Of a stretch of 64,000 bases of DNA, positions 1 to 11,950 are shown piece by piece. Below the pieces are notes generated by a model, which saw only the letters and a list, made by a program, of their open reading frames with translations, was not told the origin of the DNA and did no database searches. A program made the translations under genes and the position numbers. This stretch comes from Congeria kusceri (lineage: Eukaryota > Mollusca > Bivalvia > Myida > Dreissenidae), in the NCBI GenBank assembly GCA_027627225.1, contig CM051030.1, positions 20,479,105 through 20,543,104 on the forward strand, written 5' to 3'. Every line of letters begins with the position of its first letter. The stretch's first letter is position 1.

Positions 1-315
1 AATCCATGTTTTACTATAATATTTGTATCAACATTATAAATATAACTTGAACAGAGACATTGCTCCAAAATGCGGCTTTAAAATAGATATTGCCACGTAA
101 TTAAATGAGATATTTAAACATATATCGCCATTGTGTAGTTAGGTTAGTTTTTGTCTCTCAATAATGCCATTTTGAATTGTATTTGTTGTCATATGTGCAG
201 CTGATGAATAGAGGTCCATTGTAAAACGTACGCCACTAATTCAAACGTTAACATATATGAAAACTAGACAGCCGCGTCGAGCAGCTAACAATACTAATTA
301 CGGATTGAAAAAACC
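1..315 (+). repeat. Diverged duplicate of 6960-7260 plus 8640-8690 (uninterrupted copy)
   Basis: This stretch matches, in order and with many substitutions, the sequence at about 6960-7260 (shared blocks include AATATTATAAATAT, GCTGATGAAT and CCACTAATT near 215-240). It then continues into sequence resembling 8641-8690 (AAAACTAGA, then AGCAGCT). It therefore looks like a copy of the duplicated segment without the 7261-8635 element. No coding potential is visible. Confidence 0.55.
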
Positions 316-639
316 TTGTGTATAAGGCCTGTCAAAACAACTTTCAAGTGAAAATAAAAAATATTGTCGAGCAAGAAACCTGATTAGCCAAATTCTTTGT
401 CCACTCTACAATATCATGGTAATTCTTTGGGATACAAACATAATTATCTTACTTTTAATGACATTCTGTCATTAATTTTCATAACCAACACATTCTCTGA
501 ATGAACCTACTAGGTACATAGTGAAAAATGATGGTTATTAGTTTTATTACCGGTCAATATCTGAGGAAGACGGTAGATTAATTTGTCGAAGAGAAATAAC
601 CATAGCATTAAACAAAACTCAGTTTAAACCTTGAGCACT

Positions 640-757
640 GAAGCCATCATTGTTGCATGTACAAATAACTGCATGCAATATTTGCAACTGTTGGGAATCA
701 AATTTTATCAATCGTTATGGTCATATGCAAACTGTTTAAGTTTGGTCATCATCGATA
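640..757 (+). repeat. Fragment of pearl-like family F
   Basis: The segment with TTGCATGTACAAATAACTGC and the following ATCAAATTTTATCAATC is shared with 29430-29510 and 60930-61000, where it lies inside longer family F elements. The fragment stops where a new ACAAGAGGGCC element start begins. Confidence 0.6.
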
Positions 758-1167
758 AAACAAGAGGGCCACAATGGCCCTGGGTCGCTCACCTGAGTTA
801 AAGGCATCATAATGACTTATAACAAGAGGGCGAAATGGCACTAAAGCACTTACCTGAGTATAAAGATCTGGGCCTTGCAGTTTCAGGAGAATATTTGTAT
901 AGTCTATATAAACCATGTGACCCATAGGGTGTGGCCACTTTCTACCCCAGGGGAATAATTTAAACAATATTTGTAGAGGACCACTATACAATATTACATA
1001 CCAAATATGAAACCACTGGGCCTTGCGGTTTCAGAGGAGAAGATTTTTAAAGTCATTTTGCTATTTAAATCTACATTAACTATGTGATCCACAGGGTGTG
1101 ACCATTTTTTTACCCCAGGGACATCATTTGAACAATCTTTGTAGAAGACCACTATACAATATTACAT
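758..1167 (+). repeat. Pearl-like family A: 5' ends and first cores
   Basis: Two element starts lie in tandem, ACAAGAGGGCC at about 764 and again near 821, each followed by the complement of the family's 3' end (CTCACCTGAG). They lead into family A cores with the recurring blocks ACCATGTGACCC, CCAGGGG and GAGGACCACTATACAAT. The core period is about 175-190 bp. The second start may reflect an element inserted into another of the same kind. Confidence 0.7.
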
Positions 1168-2100
1168 ACCAATTACAAGAAACATGGAAATTCCACATTT
1201 TTTCGAACGAAATGCATTAACGTCAGCACAATTGTTTTTAGTCTATTATTAGTGACCTTGACCCCACCCAACCAATATGCAATCCCAAGTGAGGTCTTGA
1301 TATAAGATATCTATGTATGAAGTTTCATTAAAATATCTCAATACATTCTCAAGTTGTTGAGCGGAAATTGCTTTTCTATTTTTAGTAACAGTGACCTTGA
1401 CCCCACCAACCCCATATGTAATCCAAAGCGAGGTCTCGATATAAGGTATCTAAGTATGAAGTTTTATTAAAATATCTCAATGCGTTTTCAAGTGATTGAG
1501 CGCAAACCATTTTTCTATGTTTAATAACAGTGACCTTGAACTTGAACCCACCCACCCCATAAGCAATACCAAATGAGGTCTCAATATAACATATATGTGT
1601 ATTAAGTTTCATTAAAAGATTGCAATGCATTCTCAAGATATTGAGCGGAAACCGTTTTTCCATTTTAAATAACAGTGACCTTCACCCCACTGACCCCATA
1701 TGCAATCCCAAGCAAGGTCTAGATATAAGGTATCTATGTATTAAGTTTCATTGACATATCTCAATGCGTTTTCAAGTTCTTGAGTGGAAGCAGTTTTTCT
1801 ATTTTTAGTAACAGTGACCTTGACCTAGACCCCACCCACCCCATATGCAATCCCAATTGAGGTCTGGATATAAGGTATCTATGTATTAAGTTTCATTTAA
1901 ATATCTCAATGCGTTCTCAAGTTATTGAGCTGAAACCGTTTCCTATTTTTAGTAACAGTGACCTTGACCCCACCCACCCAATTAGCAATCACAAGCGAGG
2001 TCTCACTATAAGGTATCTTTGTATGAAGTTTCATTTCAATAGATCAATCCATTCTCCAATTAGAGAGTGGAAACAAAAAGTGTTACCCCAGGCCTTCTGA
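1168..2100 (+). repeat. Pearl-like family B core array (about 6 units) lying inside family A
   Basis: Units of about 135-150 bp share CAGTGACCTTGACCCCACC, then ATGCAATCCCAAG, GAGGTCT and TATAAGGTATCTATGTAT. Family A sequence stops at about 1167 and resumes near 2140, so the B array appears to sit within an A element. The array ends in a GAGAGTGGAAACAAAAAGTG block that also closes the B arrays near 9240 and 56050. The open frames here follow the repeat period and are not genes. Confidence 0.75.
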
Positions 2101-2109
2101 CTTATGCCA

Positions 2110-3745
2110 ATCTAATAACCAAAATTTTCCTTCAAAATATATGGTTAACAATTCACTGGGTCTTGCCGTTTAAGTGGAGAAGATTTAAAAGTCATTTTGC
2201 TATTTAAGTTAACACAAACCAAGTGACCCCCGGGGCGTGGCCTGTTTGGACCCCAGAGGCAACTTTTGAACAATCTTTGTAGGGGATTACTATACAATGT
2301 TTCCAACCAAATATGAAACCTCTGGGCCTTGTGGTTTCAGAGGAGAAGAACTTTTTTACCATTTTGCCATTTACATCAATATAAACCATGTGAGCCCTGG
2401 GGTGTGGCCAGTTTTGACCCCATGGGCATCATTTGAACAATCTTTGTAGAGGACCACCATATAACATTACATACCAAATATGAAACCTCTGTGCCTTGTG
2501 ATTTCAGAATAGATTTTTAAAATCTTTTTTTTAAATATTTAAGTCTAAATAAACATTGTGACATCCGGGATGTGGCCAGTTTTGACCCCAAGGGCATCAT
2601 TTGAACGATCTTTGTAGAGAACTACTATACAAACCTCTAGGCCATGAGGTTTCAGAGAAAAAGATTTTTAATTTGTCATTTTGCTATTTAAGTATATATA
2701 AACCATGTGAGCCACGGGGTCGTGGCCAGTTTTGACCCTAGGGGCATCGTTTGAAAATCTTTGTAGAGGACCACTATACAATGTTACATACCAAATATGG
2801 AACCGCTGGGCCTTGCCGTTTCAGAGAAGAGGATTTTTAAAGTAATTTCGCTATTCAAGTCTATATAAACCATGTGGCCCCTGGGGCGTGGCCAGTTTTG
2901 ACCCCAGGAGCATCATTTAAACAAACTTTGTAGAGGAACACTATACGATGTTACATACTAAATATGAAACCTCTGGGCCTTGTAGTTTCAGGGGAGATTT
3001 TAAAGTCATTTTGCTATTCAAGTCTATACAAACCATGTGACCCCCGGGGTGTGGCCAGTTTTGGCCCCAGGGGCATCATTTAAACAAAATTTGTAGAGGA
3101 CCACTATAAAATGTTACAAACCAAATATGATCCTATGGGCCTTGCGGTTTCAGAGGAGAAGATTTTTGAAGTCATTTTGCTATTTAAGTCTATATAAACC
3201 ATGTGAACCCTGGTGTGTGGCCAGTTTTGACCCCAGGGGCTTCATTTGAACACTATTTTTAGAGGACCACTATACAATGTTACATACCAACAATGAAACC
3301 AATAGGCCTTGCGGTTTCAGAGACGATTTTTAAAGTCTACATAAACCATGTGAACCCCGGGAACGGCCAGTTTTGACCCCAGGGGAATAATTTGAACAAG
3401 CTTTGTAGAGGACCACTAGAGGATGTCACATATCAAATATGAAAGCTCCAAGCCTTGCGGTTTCAGAGATTTTTAAACTTCTTTTGAAATCTATTTTTAG
3501 CTCTGGTGATCTACATATGCAGCGGACCAAAACGATTTGAACAACTTTGAAAGAGGGTCACAGGTACTTCTGGGTTGGGTCGGTTATTTATATAAGCAAA
3601 AGTAAACAATCATCAGAGAAGATTTTTTAACTTCTTTTGAAAACTATTTTAGCTCTGGTGACCTACATATGCAGCGGACCAAAACGATTTGAACAACTTT
3701 GAAAGAGGGTCACCCAGGTAAACATCAAGTATGTACCTCTAGAGG
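2110..3745 (+). repeat. Pearl-like family A core array and tail block
   Basis: About seven or eight family A units of roughly 165-190 bp run from 2140 to 3480, each with TGTGACCCC, GGCCAGTTTTGACCCC, ATTTGAACAATCTTTGTAG and GGCCTTGCGGTTTCAGAG. The family A tail block (TAGCTCTGGTGA, CAGCGGACC, TTTGAACAACTTTGAAAGAG) occurs twice, at about 3495-3560 and 3645-3715. No terminal hairpin follows, so the element is 3'-truncated. Confidence 0.75.
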
Positions 3746-4239
3746 GCTGTTCAGATGAATAAACATGGTTTTTACTTTGAAGAATAGACGATTAATGAAA
3801 TTATTATCTGTATTTCTTATTTCTCTTTTGTGACATGTTCACATACAGTTTTGGTTTCAGATTTGGTCCTGCCTTGCGATTTTTAATCATTTTAATATAT
3901 CTGCCCTTCTCATTTCATTCATATTGATTGGCAAAGCGCATTGGGCAGCATCTATCAGTTTTACTAATATCCTTGTTATTTATTAATTGTAATTGTAATA
4001 CTGCTAACATCTAAACTAGATCAGAATTTATTAAATTTGCAGCAGGATTAGAGCTACAAATATGTTGTGATCGGACATTAATTCTGTAATACTGTTAGAA
4101 TGGAACTATGAAGTTTGAACTGTACCTGTTTCCTTAATAGTGATTTTTCACTGGACTATTGTCATCAATATTGTTGTTTGTTAATGAGAATTCTGGGCTG
4201 AATAGGGCCCAATTCATCCAGCTCTAGAGTATATAGAAG
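3746..4239. other. No recognisable feature
   Basis: AT-rich sequence with no sustained reading frame, no tRNA-like motif and no match to the other repeats that I could see. Confidence 0.5.
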
Positions 4240-5670
4240 TATTTCACCCCCAAATTTCATTTTTTCGCCATAGCTGTCTAACATCACTTTTGACCTAGAT
4301 GTCTGGCAATAATTATGCAGTGGAAATATTGAATGCCAATAGAATTGGGCATATTGTCTAACTTTAGGGAATTCAAACTTACAACAATGGTTTAATGTAT
4401 ATCAATAACTGTTGCATACTTTTGAGGATTTAAATTTACATAATTGTTTACAAAAGCTGTTAAAATTAAGTTATAAACATATCTTCGACATACACTCTAG
4501 AACTGGACATAATTATGTAAGAATTTTCTCATTGTATGTCATGATCAGAATGTTATATTCATTCACATTATGAAATAACTATTTTATTTGGGCCAACACT
4601 ATCGGCACGCTCTATAAATAGCAATTACAATGCTATAATTCACGGGCATGACAGTCGGTCCAAACGTCAAATGTTGCCTGTCAATATTGTCAAGATTTCT
4701 TGTGACAAGCACAAAATATAAAGAGGTAAATTTCTGGTATTTTTCTGATAAATAAGCAAAATGATATTAGCATACTTGATGGGGCTAATTATTTCCTATT
4801 ATTGTATCATTGTGTAAAAATATTATTGTGACCGTCTGTCGCGCCCATGAATTAATTCTAGCGGGTAAAACACACACCAGCAGGAGAGTGAATCATTCTG
4901 AAAATAGCGTGTGGTTAGCTGTGTTAAAACACACATAACAATTAGCATCCGGAGAGTCCTAAACCCAAGAATTTCAATAAATGGGGCATTTATATTTATA
5001 AAATTACTGTGCATGTTTCTTTATATTTGAATTGTGGTTGCGTTTTATTAAGAATTATTTATAATTGCACCTTTCTATCAACTTCTCCAGTAGATGTTAT
5101 TCAAGTTATAAACATGTTTAACATCTTTATATAAGAAAAATATGGTGAAAGATGTCTTGTAAATACGTCGCAATGTTATTCATGTTACTTTAACTTCATT
5201 TGCGAAGCATGAATACACTATGGACACTACTAATGATACATATATTATATTATTTAACATAACTATGTACATGTGTCTTATATATATATAATAATGTTCA
5301 TTCATTCCCGCTATTATTGTCTGACAATGTTAATTTGTTAAATTCATGTATCAATTATGTTTGCGTAAATTACTAGTATTTAGGTTATTCATGTATTACT
5401 GGTGAAAACATGGCGCGGTATATGATTGGTTTACTCACGGTACAGATATTAATAATGATTGAGTTTATCTCAAATTAATTTTGGGGCCGATACGTTTTCT
5501 TATGGTGTCTGAAAATTCTAGTGTCCCAGATGTCTCCTTGGTAGGGACTGAAAAATCTGGGGTCCAAGAAGACACGTAACTGACCATCTTGATCGTCTTG
5601 TATTACATTTAGGGCAAACAATGACATCTCAATATAAATTTTAACGCCAATTGTCTTTTTTAAAGATATT
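4240..5670 (-). repeat. Repeat family D, copy 1 (inverted relative to 21685-23040)
   Basis: Read on the minus strand this is a diverged copy of 21685-23040. Shared blocks include ACATCTACTGGAGAAGTTGATAG and, near the end, AATGCCAATAGAATT and ATGCAACAGTTATTG. The terminal third also matches 16905-17150. No coding capacity was found. The family edge near 4262 reads CGGCGCAGCTGTCTAAG-like in the best-preserved copy. The superfamily is unknown. Confidence 0.6.
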
Positions 5671-6540
5671 TGTTCTTCCTATTAATGACTTAAACTGAAT
5701 AAAAAGGAAACCAACAAAATTATCAAGTTAAAACTGAAGGAAAAAGATACATGTATACAGATTATTTGTATTTCAAAAAATAAACCTTCAACAAATCTTA
5801 GTTTTCAAAAAACGTATTCTCGTTTCGATACATACAGATTTGTTTGGCAAGTAATTTGCATAGGTTTTTTTCAGAGGGTTTTCAGTAATTATTCAGTAGG
5901 AAACAATGCACATGCTTCTTGTGTATGCATATATATGCGTTATGAAGGTATTGATTTGTCATTCTAAGCGTGAATTTAACGGGGAAAATATATGGCACAG
6001 GAAAAGGAAAGGATGAATACTGAATAACCACACTCCCAACCGTCAACAGTTTTTTCGCTGTAAATTTGATAACTTCTTAACATGAACGATAAATTTAACA
6101 TTTACTTAGGTTTCGTCATATAAATAACAATGTTCTGAGTTTAAATTCAGTCACGTTAAAAGCCAATACACTCTGACACACCTATTTCCTCAACTGGACG
6201 GTTTGCAACTCCTTTGTTTATGACTTCCATACAGCTGTTCAGTGCCGTTCGTTCAGCGATGCCCTCCAATATCCAAGAGCGCCAGCAGAATAATAATTTT
6301 TCTTTTATTTGTAGAAAAAAACAAACTATCAAATAAAAACACGTATGCCTAATGGGTCTTGGTTTTATTAATTTGTTGAATATGATTTTAGATTTAAAAG
6401 AATTTTAAGAAAGATCACGGTGATTACAAAGGTTGAATTGCACTATTATTTTAATACCCGACCTGACCCCAATTTTCCAATGAGGAACCGAACTGGAGTT
6501 AATTTTTAAGAAACCGAGAATGCGGGTACTTTCGGGTATC
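5671..6540. other. No recognisable feature
   Basis: AT-rich sequence with short homopolymer runs and no sustained reading frame or clear repeat match. Confidence 0.45.
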
Positions 6541-6544
6541 TGTT

Positions 6545-6700
6545 GCATCCCTAGAAGATTGGATGAAAAAGGAAGTCTCTATCCTAAATAATGTCCATTT
6601 TTGTGTATTTTTCTCACCAACAAAGGGCTATAAAGCCGGTGTTTCTGGCCCAATTTTGCTTATATTTGACTTCAACTTGAATTTTTAGTCTTTAATTGGC
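6545..6700 (+). repeat. Single family F core unit
   Basis: The unit GATTGGATGAAAAA, GAAGTCTCTATCCTAAATAATG, CAAAGGGC and TTTCTGGCCCAATTTTGCTT matches the family F cores at 29680-29900 and 42000-42400. It stands alone without element ends. Confidence 0.65.
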
Positions 6701-6959
6701 TCTGATATGTTAATGCAAAACTCTGTGATGGTATCTGGTTTGTTACCAACGTCAACAAAGTCACTCATTTTGCATGAACAAAATGGTAACAGTGCATGCC
6801 TGTTCATTGGCTTGTTTTCAACACTGGATGAATCAAAGCGCTGAAGGCACAGCAGTTGTTCGCTATTGCGTAAGACAGGGCACATCATGGACAGTCTGGG
6901 TTATTACAGTAGATATGGATGATACGCCGCCTTAAATACAGTGGTTGTAAATGTTTAAA

Positions 6960-7260
6960 TGAAAATATTTGTTTACTTATTCACCATAGCATTTGTTCAA
7001 TATTATAAATATGACTTGACCATTGCTAAGCGATTTATAGTATACAAAATCGTATGATTAAATATAATATTGCCTCATAAACATGTAAATCAAATTTTAA
7101 AATAAATATATTGTCATTGTGTAATTATGTTATTTATATATTTCAATCATGCGTTTTTAATTTTTTTTTTTTTCGTCAATCAAATATATTTATTGCGTCA
7201 AATGTGTAGCTGATGAATTTAGTTCCAATATAAAATGTACCCCACTAATTAAAACGTAAT
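6960..7260 (+). repeat. Left part of the duplicated segment (interrupted copy)
   Basis: This is homologous to about 1-240. The match stops at the start of the CAGGG element at 7261 and resumes after it at about 8641-8690 (AAAACTAGATAAAG, CAGCAGCT). The pair therefore gives a filled and an empty site for that insertion. Confidence 0.55.
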
Positions 7261-8635
7261 CAGGGTTGTCACTAAGATTGTTTTAAGAAGGCTCAATGAC
7301 CAATTGAGGAGGTTAGAGCTTCAAACGTTGAAGGCGCGAGTGATCTCGGGGATCACTCCCCTCAGAATTTTTTTGAAATTTAGATTCAAAATCATAGCAT
7401 TTGACCGATTTTAGACACATGATTTATGATAGGTTGAATTATGAAATTTATCCTTTATTTACCTTATTAATTTTAATAGTTCAGATTGTGTATAATTAAT
7501 AATAGAAATAGCACAATAAAACGAAGAATTATATAATAAAGCTGTTAACATTTGTGTCATTTTCAGTGATTCTACAGATTTTGAAAACCAAGAGTCATGT
7601 GTCCTCTGGCTTGAAATTTGAAGGGGTCAAAATGTAAAATTTAGCAGTCAAAATACTGAAAGCAGAGGAATTTTGTTGTTGTAAAATACTCTGCAAATGG
7701 TAATTGCTAATTTGTGTTACTAAAGGTGAATAACTTGAAGAAATTGCATCAAAATGATGCAAGGCAGACTATTTGCTAGAGTCGAAATGTGCAAATTGCA
7801 ATTTGTTTGCATCAAAACGCAGGATTCTGCATCTATTGAAATTCCTGCATTTTGTATAACTTGACAACTTCAATTCATAACACATTTTAAATGATGTATA
7901 CATATTGAACTACCATCACTACATGTAGATCAATAATCTTAACACTATTTTGGAATTCGTAAATTTAAATTATATATTCATTATAGTTTGTTAATTATTA
8001 ATTCATAATGTTATTTTTATCAATAAAACACTGTGTTTAAATTACCTTGCCAAAATTATTTTTTAAATTTGAATAACAATAAAATCTGTTCAAAACATGA
8101 GTCATAAATATTAACAACTGTTAAACTAAGAGTGACAGCGTGATGTCATCAATTAAATGGGCTTCCAAATCTGCAAGCAGTTAGCAACACCCATAGCAAT
8201 GATGTCAGTCTGACTTGAAAAGTCTTTGATGTGACTGCTCAATTGGGGCCATTGTCCAGTAGGTTGTAGCTATTATGAGTGTAACATGCTCAGCACATGG
8301 TCGGGTGTGTAAAGGCATCAATCAATACTACTGTACCTGAACAATGCAAGCGCTGTAAATAGAGCATTCTAGGCGAAATATCAAGGGTGTCAAAGAAATC
8401 AGGATGTTGTTTTGTTGCATTTGATAAATTGAAGACTTAATTGGGGTTGACGAAATATACATGTCTTGGAATTAAAATGGAAATTATTTAACAATGGAAA
8501 ACTTATTGGATGTTAACTTTTAAAGACTGGCTTTCAGAATAAGGTACACAATAATATATTTGTATTTCTTTGAACATTTGAGCCGGCCCATATCTCGTTT
8601 GAAACGGTAAATTTGGATGCTGGCTCTTAGCCCTG
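7261..8635 (+). mobile_element. hAT-like non-autonomous element, copy 1 (CAGGG ends)
   Basis: The element begins CAGGGTTGTCACTAAGA and ends with a degraded partner, GGCTCTTA then GCCCTG. It is colinear with the inverted copy at 43022-44371: both carry CGCTCAATGACCAA-like, CAAACG, GAAATTTAGAT and GAAACGGT-like blocks in the same order. CAGGG...CCCTG ends are typical of the hAT superfamily. The flanks CGTAAT and CCTAAT match at five of six positions, a decayed target duplication at best. No transposase frame is present, so it would depend on an enzyme supplied elsewhere. Confidence 0.55.
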
Positions 8636-8877
8636 CCTAATCAGGTGTAAAAACTAGATAAAGTCACTCTCAGCAGCTGAAAACTCTGTATTAGAAAATA
8701 TATTAAAAGCCTTTAAAAAAACATTTCAAAATGAACAAATTGTTGGTCCCATTTCAATTGCATGCTCTTTCTTTGAGCTACAAACATATATGAATTTAAT
8801 GACATTCCTATTCAACATTCCAACATTTAATATGTATTATTAACACACATTATCTGGATATACTTGTATGTATATAG

Positions 8878-9243
8878 TAACAAGAGCTGTCGGAGGACAG
8901 TGCGCTCCACTTTTCTTGTACTTGTCAGAGTTTCTGGCATTTTTTTCTAAAACAAACTGCAAATTTTCTAAATTTCAAAACAGTTTCCTTGACCTTGACC
9001 CAACTAACCCCATATACAATCTCATGCAATGTATCGTTATACAGTATCTGCACATTGAATGTTATTAAACTATTCCAATTTGTTCTTGATTTATAAAGCA
9101 GAAGATTTTATATCTATTTTAGGTAACAGTGACCTTGACCCCACCCAATCCACAACAAATGCAATCACGAGAATAGTGTTGCTTTAGTGTATTTATGTAT
9201 GAAGATTGATTCTAAAGTTAGAGACTGGAAATCAAAAGTTGAC
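8878..9243 (+). repeat. Pearl-like family B element, 5' end and two cores
   Basis: It starts ACAAGAGCTGTCGGAGGACAG, in which GCTGTC and GACAG form a small 5' hairpin. Two family B cores (CAGTGACCTTGACCCCACC) follow. The closing block TTAGAGACTGGAAATCAAAAG runs directly into LINE coding sequence at about 9244 instead of the usual microsatellite and 3' hairpin. Confidence 0.65.
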
Positions 9244-9760
9244 CCAGTCATCAATGCAACCAAAACTCTTGTTAATTCCCTTGTAACATCCAGACTTGAC
9301 TACTGTAATGCCTTGCTTAGTGGTTTACCTAAGAAAACATTAAACAAACTACAAACGGTCCAAAATACTGCAGCCCGTATCATCACGAGGACTTCTCGTT
9401 TCAACCACATTACACCTGTGTTAAAGGAGCTTCACTGGCTCCCAGTACAACACCGGATTGAATTTAAAATACTGACGAACACTGACATTGTATAAAGCCT
9501 TAAATGACCAGTCTCCATGCTATGTCAAAGACATGTTAAAGGTGTATAAATCACAGCGTGTCTTACGCTCTCAAAGTGACTTTCTGAATCTCGCGGTTCC
9601 AAGATCCCGTACAGTCGCATACGGTGACCGTAGCTTTGCAACAACAGCTCCTAAGTTATGGAATGCACTTCCAATTGGAATCCGGAACTCCGATACTCTT
9701 GACGCTTTTAAAAGATCTCTGAAAACCCATTTCTTTTTAAAGATATATTGTTACTGATGT
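9244..9760 (+). pseudogene. Non-LTR retrotransposon reverse-transcriptase C-terminal fragment (CR1/L2-like)
   Basis: Only the last part of a LINE ORF2 is present, about 170 codons. The first frame has VTSRLDYCNALLSGLP followed by VQNTAARII and LKELHWLPVQHRI, the characteristic post-RT segment of CR1/L2-type LINEs. A frameshift near 9480 separates it from the second frame, which continues with YKALNDQSP and ends with APKLWNALPIGIRNS and FKRSLKTHFF. The catalytic YADD region is absent, so the copy is 5'-truncated and inactive. It directly abuts a family B element, and the junction was probably formed by 5'-truncated integration. The clade assignment comes from motif memory and could be another Jockey-group clade. 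Confidence 0.8.
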
Positions 9761-9959
9761 TTATTTTAAAATGGAAGATTACCTGTGTAATATCTTATTG
9801 TGACAGTTTGTTTCCCTCTTTTATTTGATTTTATAAGACAGGTGAATTTTAGCTTTAGTCCTCATGATAATAATATGTCTTAGTTTTTCCTTTTCTTTAA
9901 ATTAAATTTAAATGTTGTTTTATCTTTTAACACTTTATATTTCAATGTTGATACATATA

Positions 9960-10303
9960 TTGTTCCTGTTAGATGTGTATATGTTTGAATGCAATCCCTT
10001 GAGACATTCCTGAGAAACAAGCTTACCAAAAAACTTTAACCTGTCCATATAGCTTATATGAACAATTTCTAAGTGTAAAAAGGCCCATAATTTTGACAAA
10101 TTTCAAACTAGAGTTACCAAACATGGCCTATAGGTTCATTATAATGTGGGGAATAAATGTTTTAAGTTTGAATGAAATCCCTCAAGCCATTCCTGAGAAA
10201 CTAGCTTACCTAAAAACTTAACCTATCTCGGACGCCGACACCGATGCTGACGCCGAGGCGAGTGGAATAGCTTGCCTTTTTGTCCAAAAGTCAAGCTAAA
10301 AAA
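9960..10303 (+). repeat. Pearl-like family C, cores and 3' end
   Basis: Two diverged units contain AATGAAATCCCT, CATTCCTGAGAAA and TAGCTTACC. A GC-rich GACGCCGACACCGATGCTG run follows, then the 3' hairpin with arms TAGCTTG (10268-10274) and CAAGCTA (10292-10298) and an inner CTTTT/AAAAG pair. The element ends AAGCTAA. Its 5' end is missing. Confidence 0.6.
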
Positions 10304-10845
10304 TAATCATTATGAGTTTCGTAGCCGGACACTCTCTGTGGAAGACAAATGATTACACTGTCGAAGATCACAAGCTGGTGAGTTTAATAAACTCAATATT
10401 AACGTTAAAAAACAAACAAGATGCTGAATATTAAAAATATTAAACATAACATGAATGCAAACACTGTGCTTCATGCTTTTCAACCGTATAAGAAAGTGTT
10501 GAATTTACTTAAAGGAAGTAAGGCCAGGTTTTTTTGATTTTACGGTTTACAAAACCGGCGAACGTAATTTTTCCGAAAGTGAAAAAAAAAAATAATTAGA
10601 ATTACGATTTTTTTTTTAGCGATGAGGGACGACACGCTCAAAATTTCGAAATATTTTGAGTACGAATGTAATAATTTGCTCGGCAAGTCCGTTTACTTCC
10701 ATGACACTGCTTTTTGTTTTTGACGGTATCACACGATGATTGCCGATCGAGATCAACAAATTGTTCCGGAATTTCACGGACAATTTTTTTAAGCAAGGCG
10801 TCCGCCATTGTTTATGTACATGTATGCCATGTAAAACCCGTGTTT
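10304..10845. other. No recognisable feature
   Basis: Mixed AT-rich sequence with A and T runs near 10585 and 10610. I see no supported gene. Confidence 0.4.
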
Positions 10846-10849
10846 TCTA

Positions 10850-11040
10850 CAAAAGAGTGCGAAATGTCTGCTGAAACACGACGTCACGTTCCACGCATGG
10901 AAAGCGTGCGTGTACCGATCATGTGCTTTACTAAATACAGGTCTTTAAAGACATTGGGTGTCCTAGTTTCCCGTCAAACGAATGTTAATCCCATGCATGA
11001 TTTTTGCAGTGAGAAATCCCGTTATTGTGGTCAGTGAGTG
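10850..11040 (+). repeat. Dispersed repeat shared with 50990-51220 (inverted)
   Basis: The block AAGACATTGGGTGTCCTAG, then AATGTTAATCCCATGCATGA and GAGAAATCCCG, is found as its reverse complement at about 51000-51090. The reading frame covering it is repeat-derived. A CGCATGGAAAGCGTGCG motif at its left also occurs in inverted form near 39770. Confidence 0.6.
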
Positions 11041-11339
11041 TTTCAAGTTTGAGGGTCGTCTCATAAATAAATTCACAAATGGAGAAAAAATAGGTAACTT
11101 ATAAACAAATTGGCGTGGTTTTTCCATGCAAATTTACTTATTGGTGGACAAAAAATTAGCAAGTGATTTTTAGTTCGTAAATTGTTGAATTTATTATATA
11201 TTGTAAACTTCTAATAATGTTCAACATGTTTCGTAGACGGCCCTTAAAATGACTTGTCCATTTGATGAGTTAATATTACCGTTAGAAGTACAGTTATTCA
11301 TGGAAAGAATGAAACATGAGAAAATCAACAGTTTTAAAC

Positions 11340-11950
11340 AATAGAGTGACATTTGTCTTTAACATATGACGCGCAGGCACGATGTGCACGAGGAAAATTT
11401 CCCGCCGTTTTTGCAAGAACAAACCATGTATATAATATAAATATATTTTAATCAAGATCTTTACAATTCACCAATTATCCAGTCAGTACTATGTTCAACA
11501 GCTGTAAGGATTAAAACAGTGTTAAAACACTAAATACATGCCCATATGAACATAATTAATCGAATAAAAAAGGCTCCATCAGTAGATCGAGTGTAACCTA
11601 AAGATTCGAGAAAGACGAGAATAGTGGGTTTGGACATGACGTCACTGTGCGAATGTGATGCGCACTGGGCATAAACATCCGGAAAAAATCATTACTTTCA
11701 GTTTCGCAACAACAATGATGCTTTTGCTTTTAAAAGGCTAGAGGTATGCCGTTCAAACGGTGATGCTTCGTTTATTTCATTTCGTTTAAACTTGTACAAA
11801 AAATTGAAAACATCTTAGCCTTAAATTTAATAGCTAAAACGCACCAGATAACGTCATTTGACACATGCCGCCAAAAAAAATTGACGTACGGAGGGGATAC
11901 CCCTCCCTAACCCACCCCTCTCGGGTCGGGGACGCCAAAAAATATCCTGT
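11340..11950 (-). mobile_element. Non-autonomous element, copy 1 (partner of 39137-39820)
   Basis: On the minus strand this matches 39150-39790 through most of its length. Shared blocks include GGGGATACCCCTCC, the ATGACGTCA-type block, CAACTGTTGAACATAG-like sequence, and GGAAAATTTCCCGCCG with its diverged partner. It has no coding capacity. The 39-kb copy shows a short flanking duplication, which suggests a DNA transposon. Confidence 0.6.

Noticed and set aside
1382..2389. Open frames within the pearl-like arrays (and equivalents at 37095, 45037, 54158)
   Set aside because: They follow the repeat period, recur in every copy and have no conserved start or end.
10714..11037. 107-codon open frame on the plus strand
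   Set aside because: Its C-terminal part is a dispersed repeat also found inverted at 51000-51090, with no domain or splice context.
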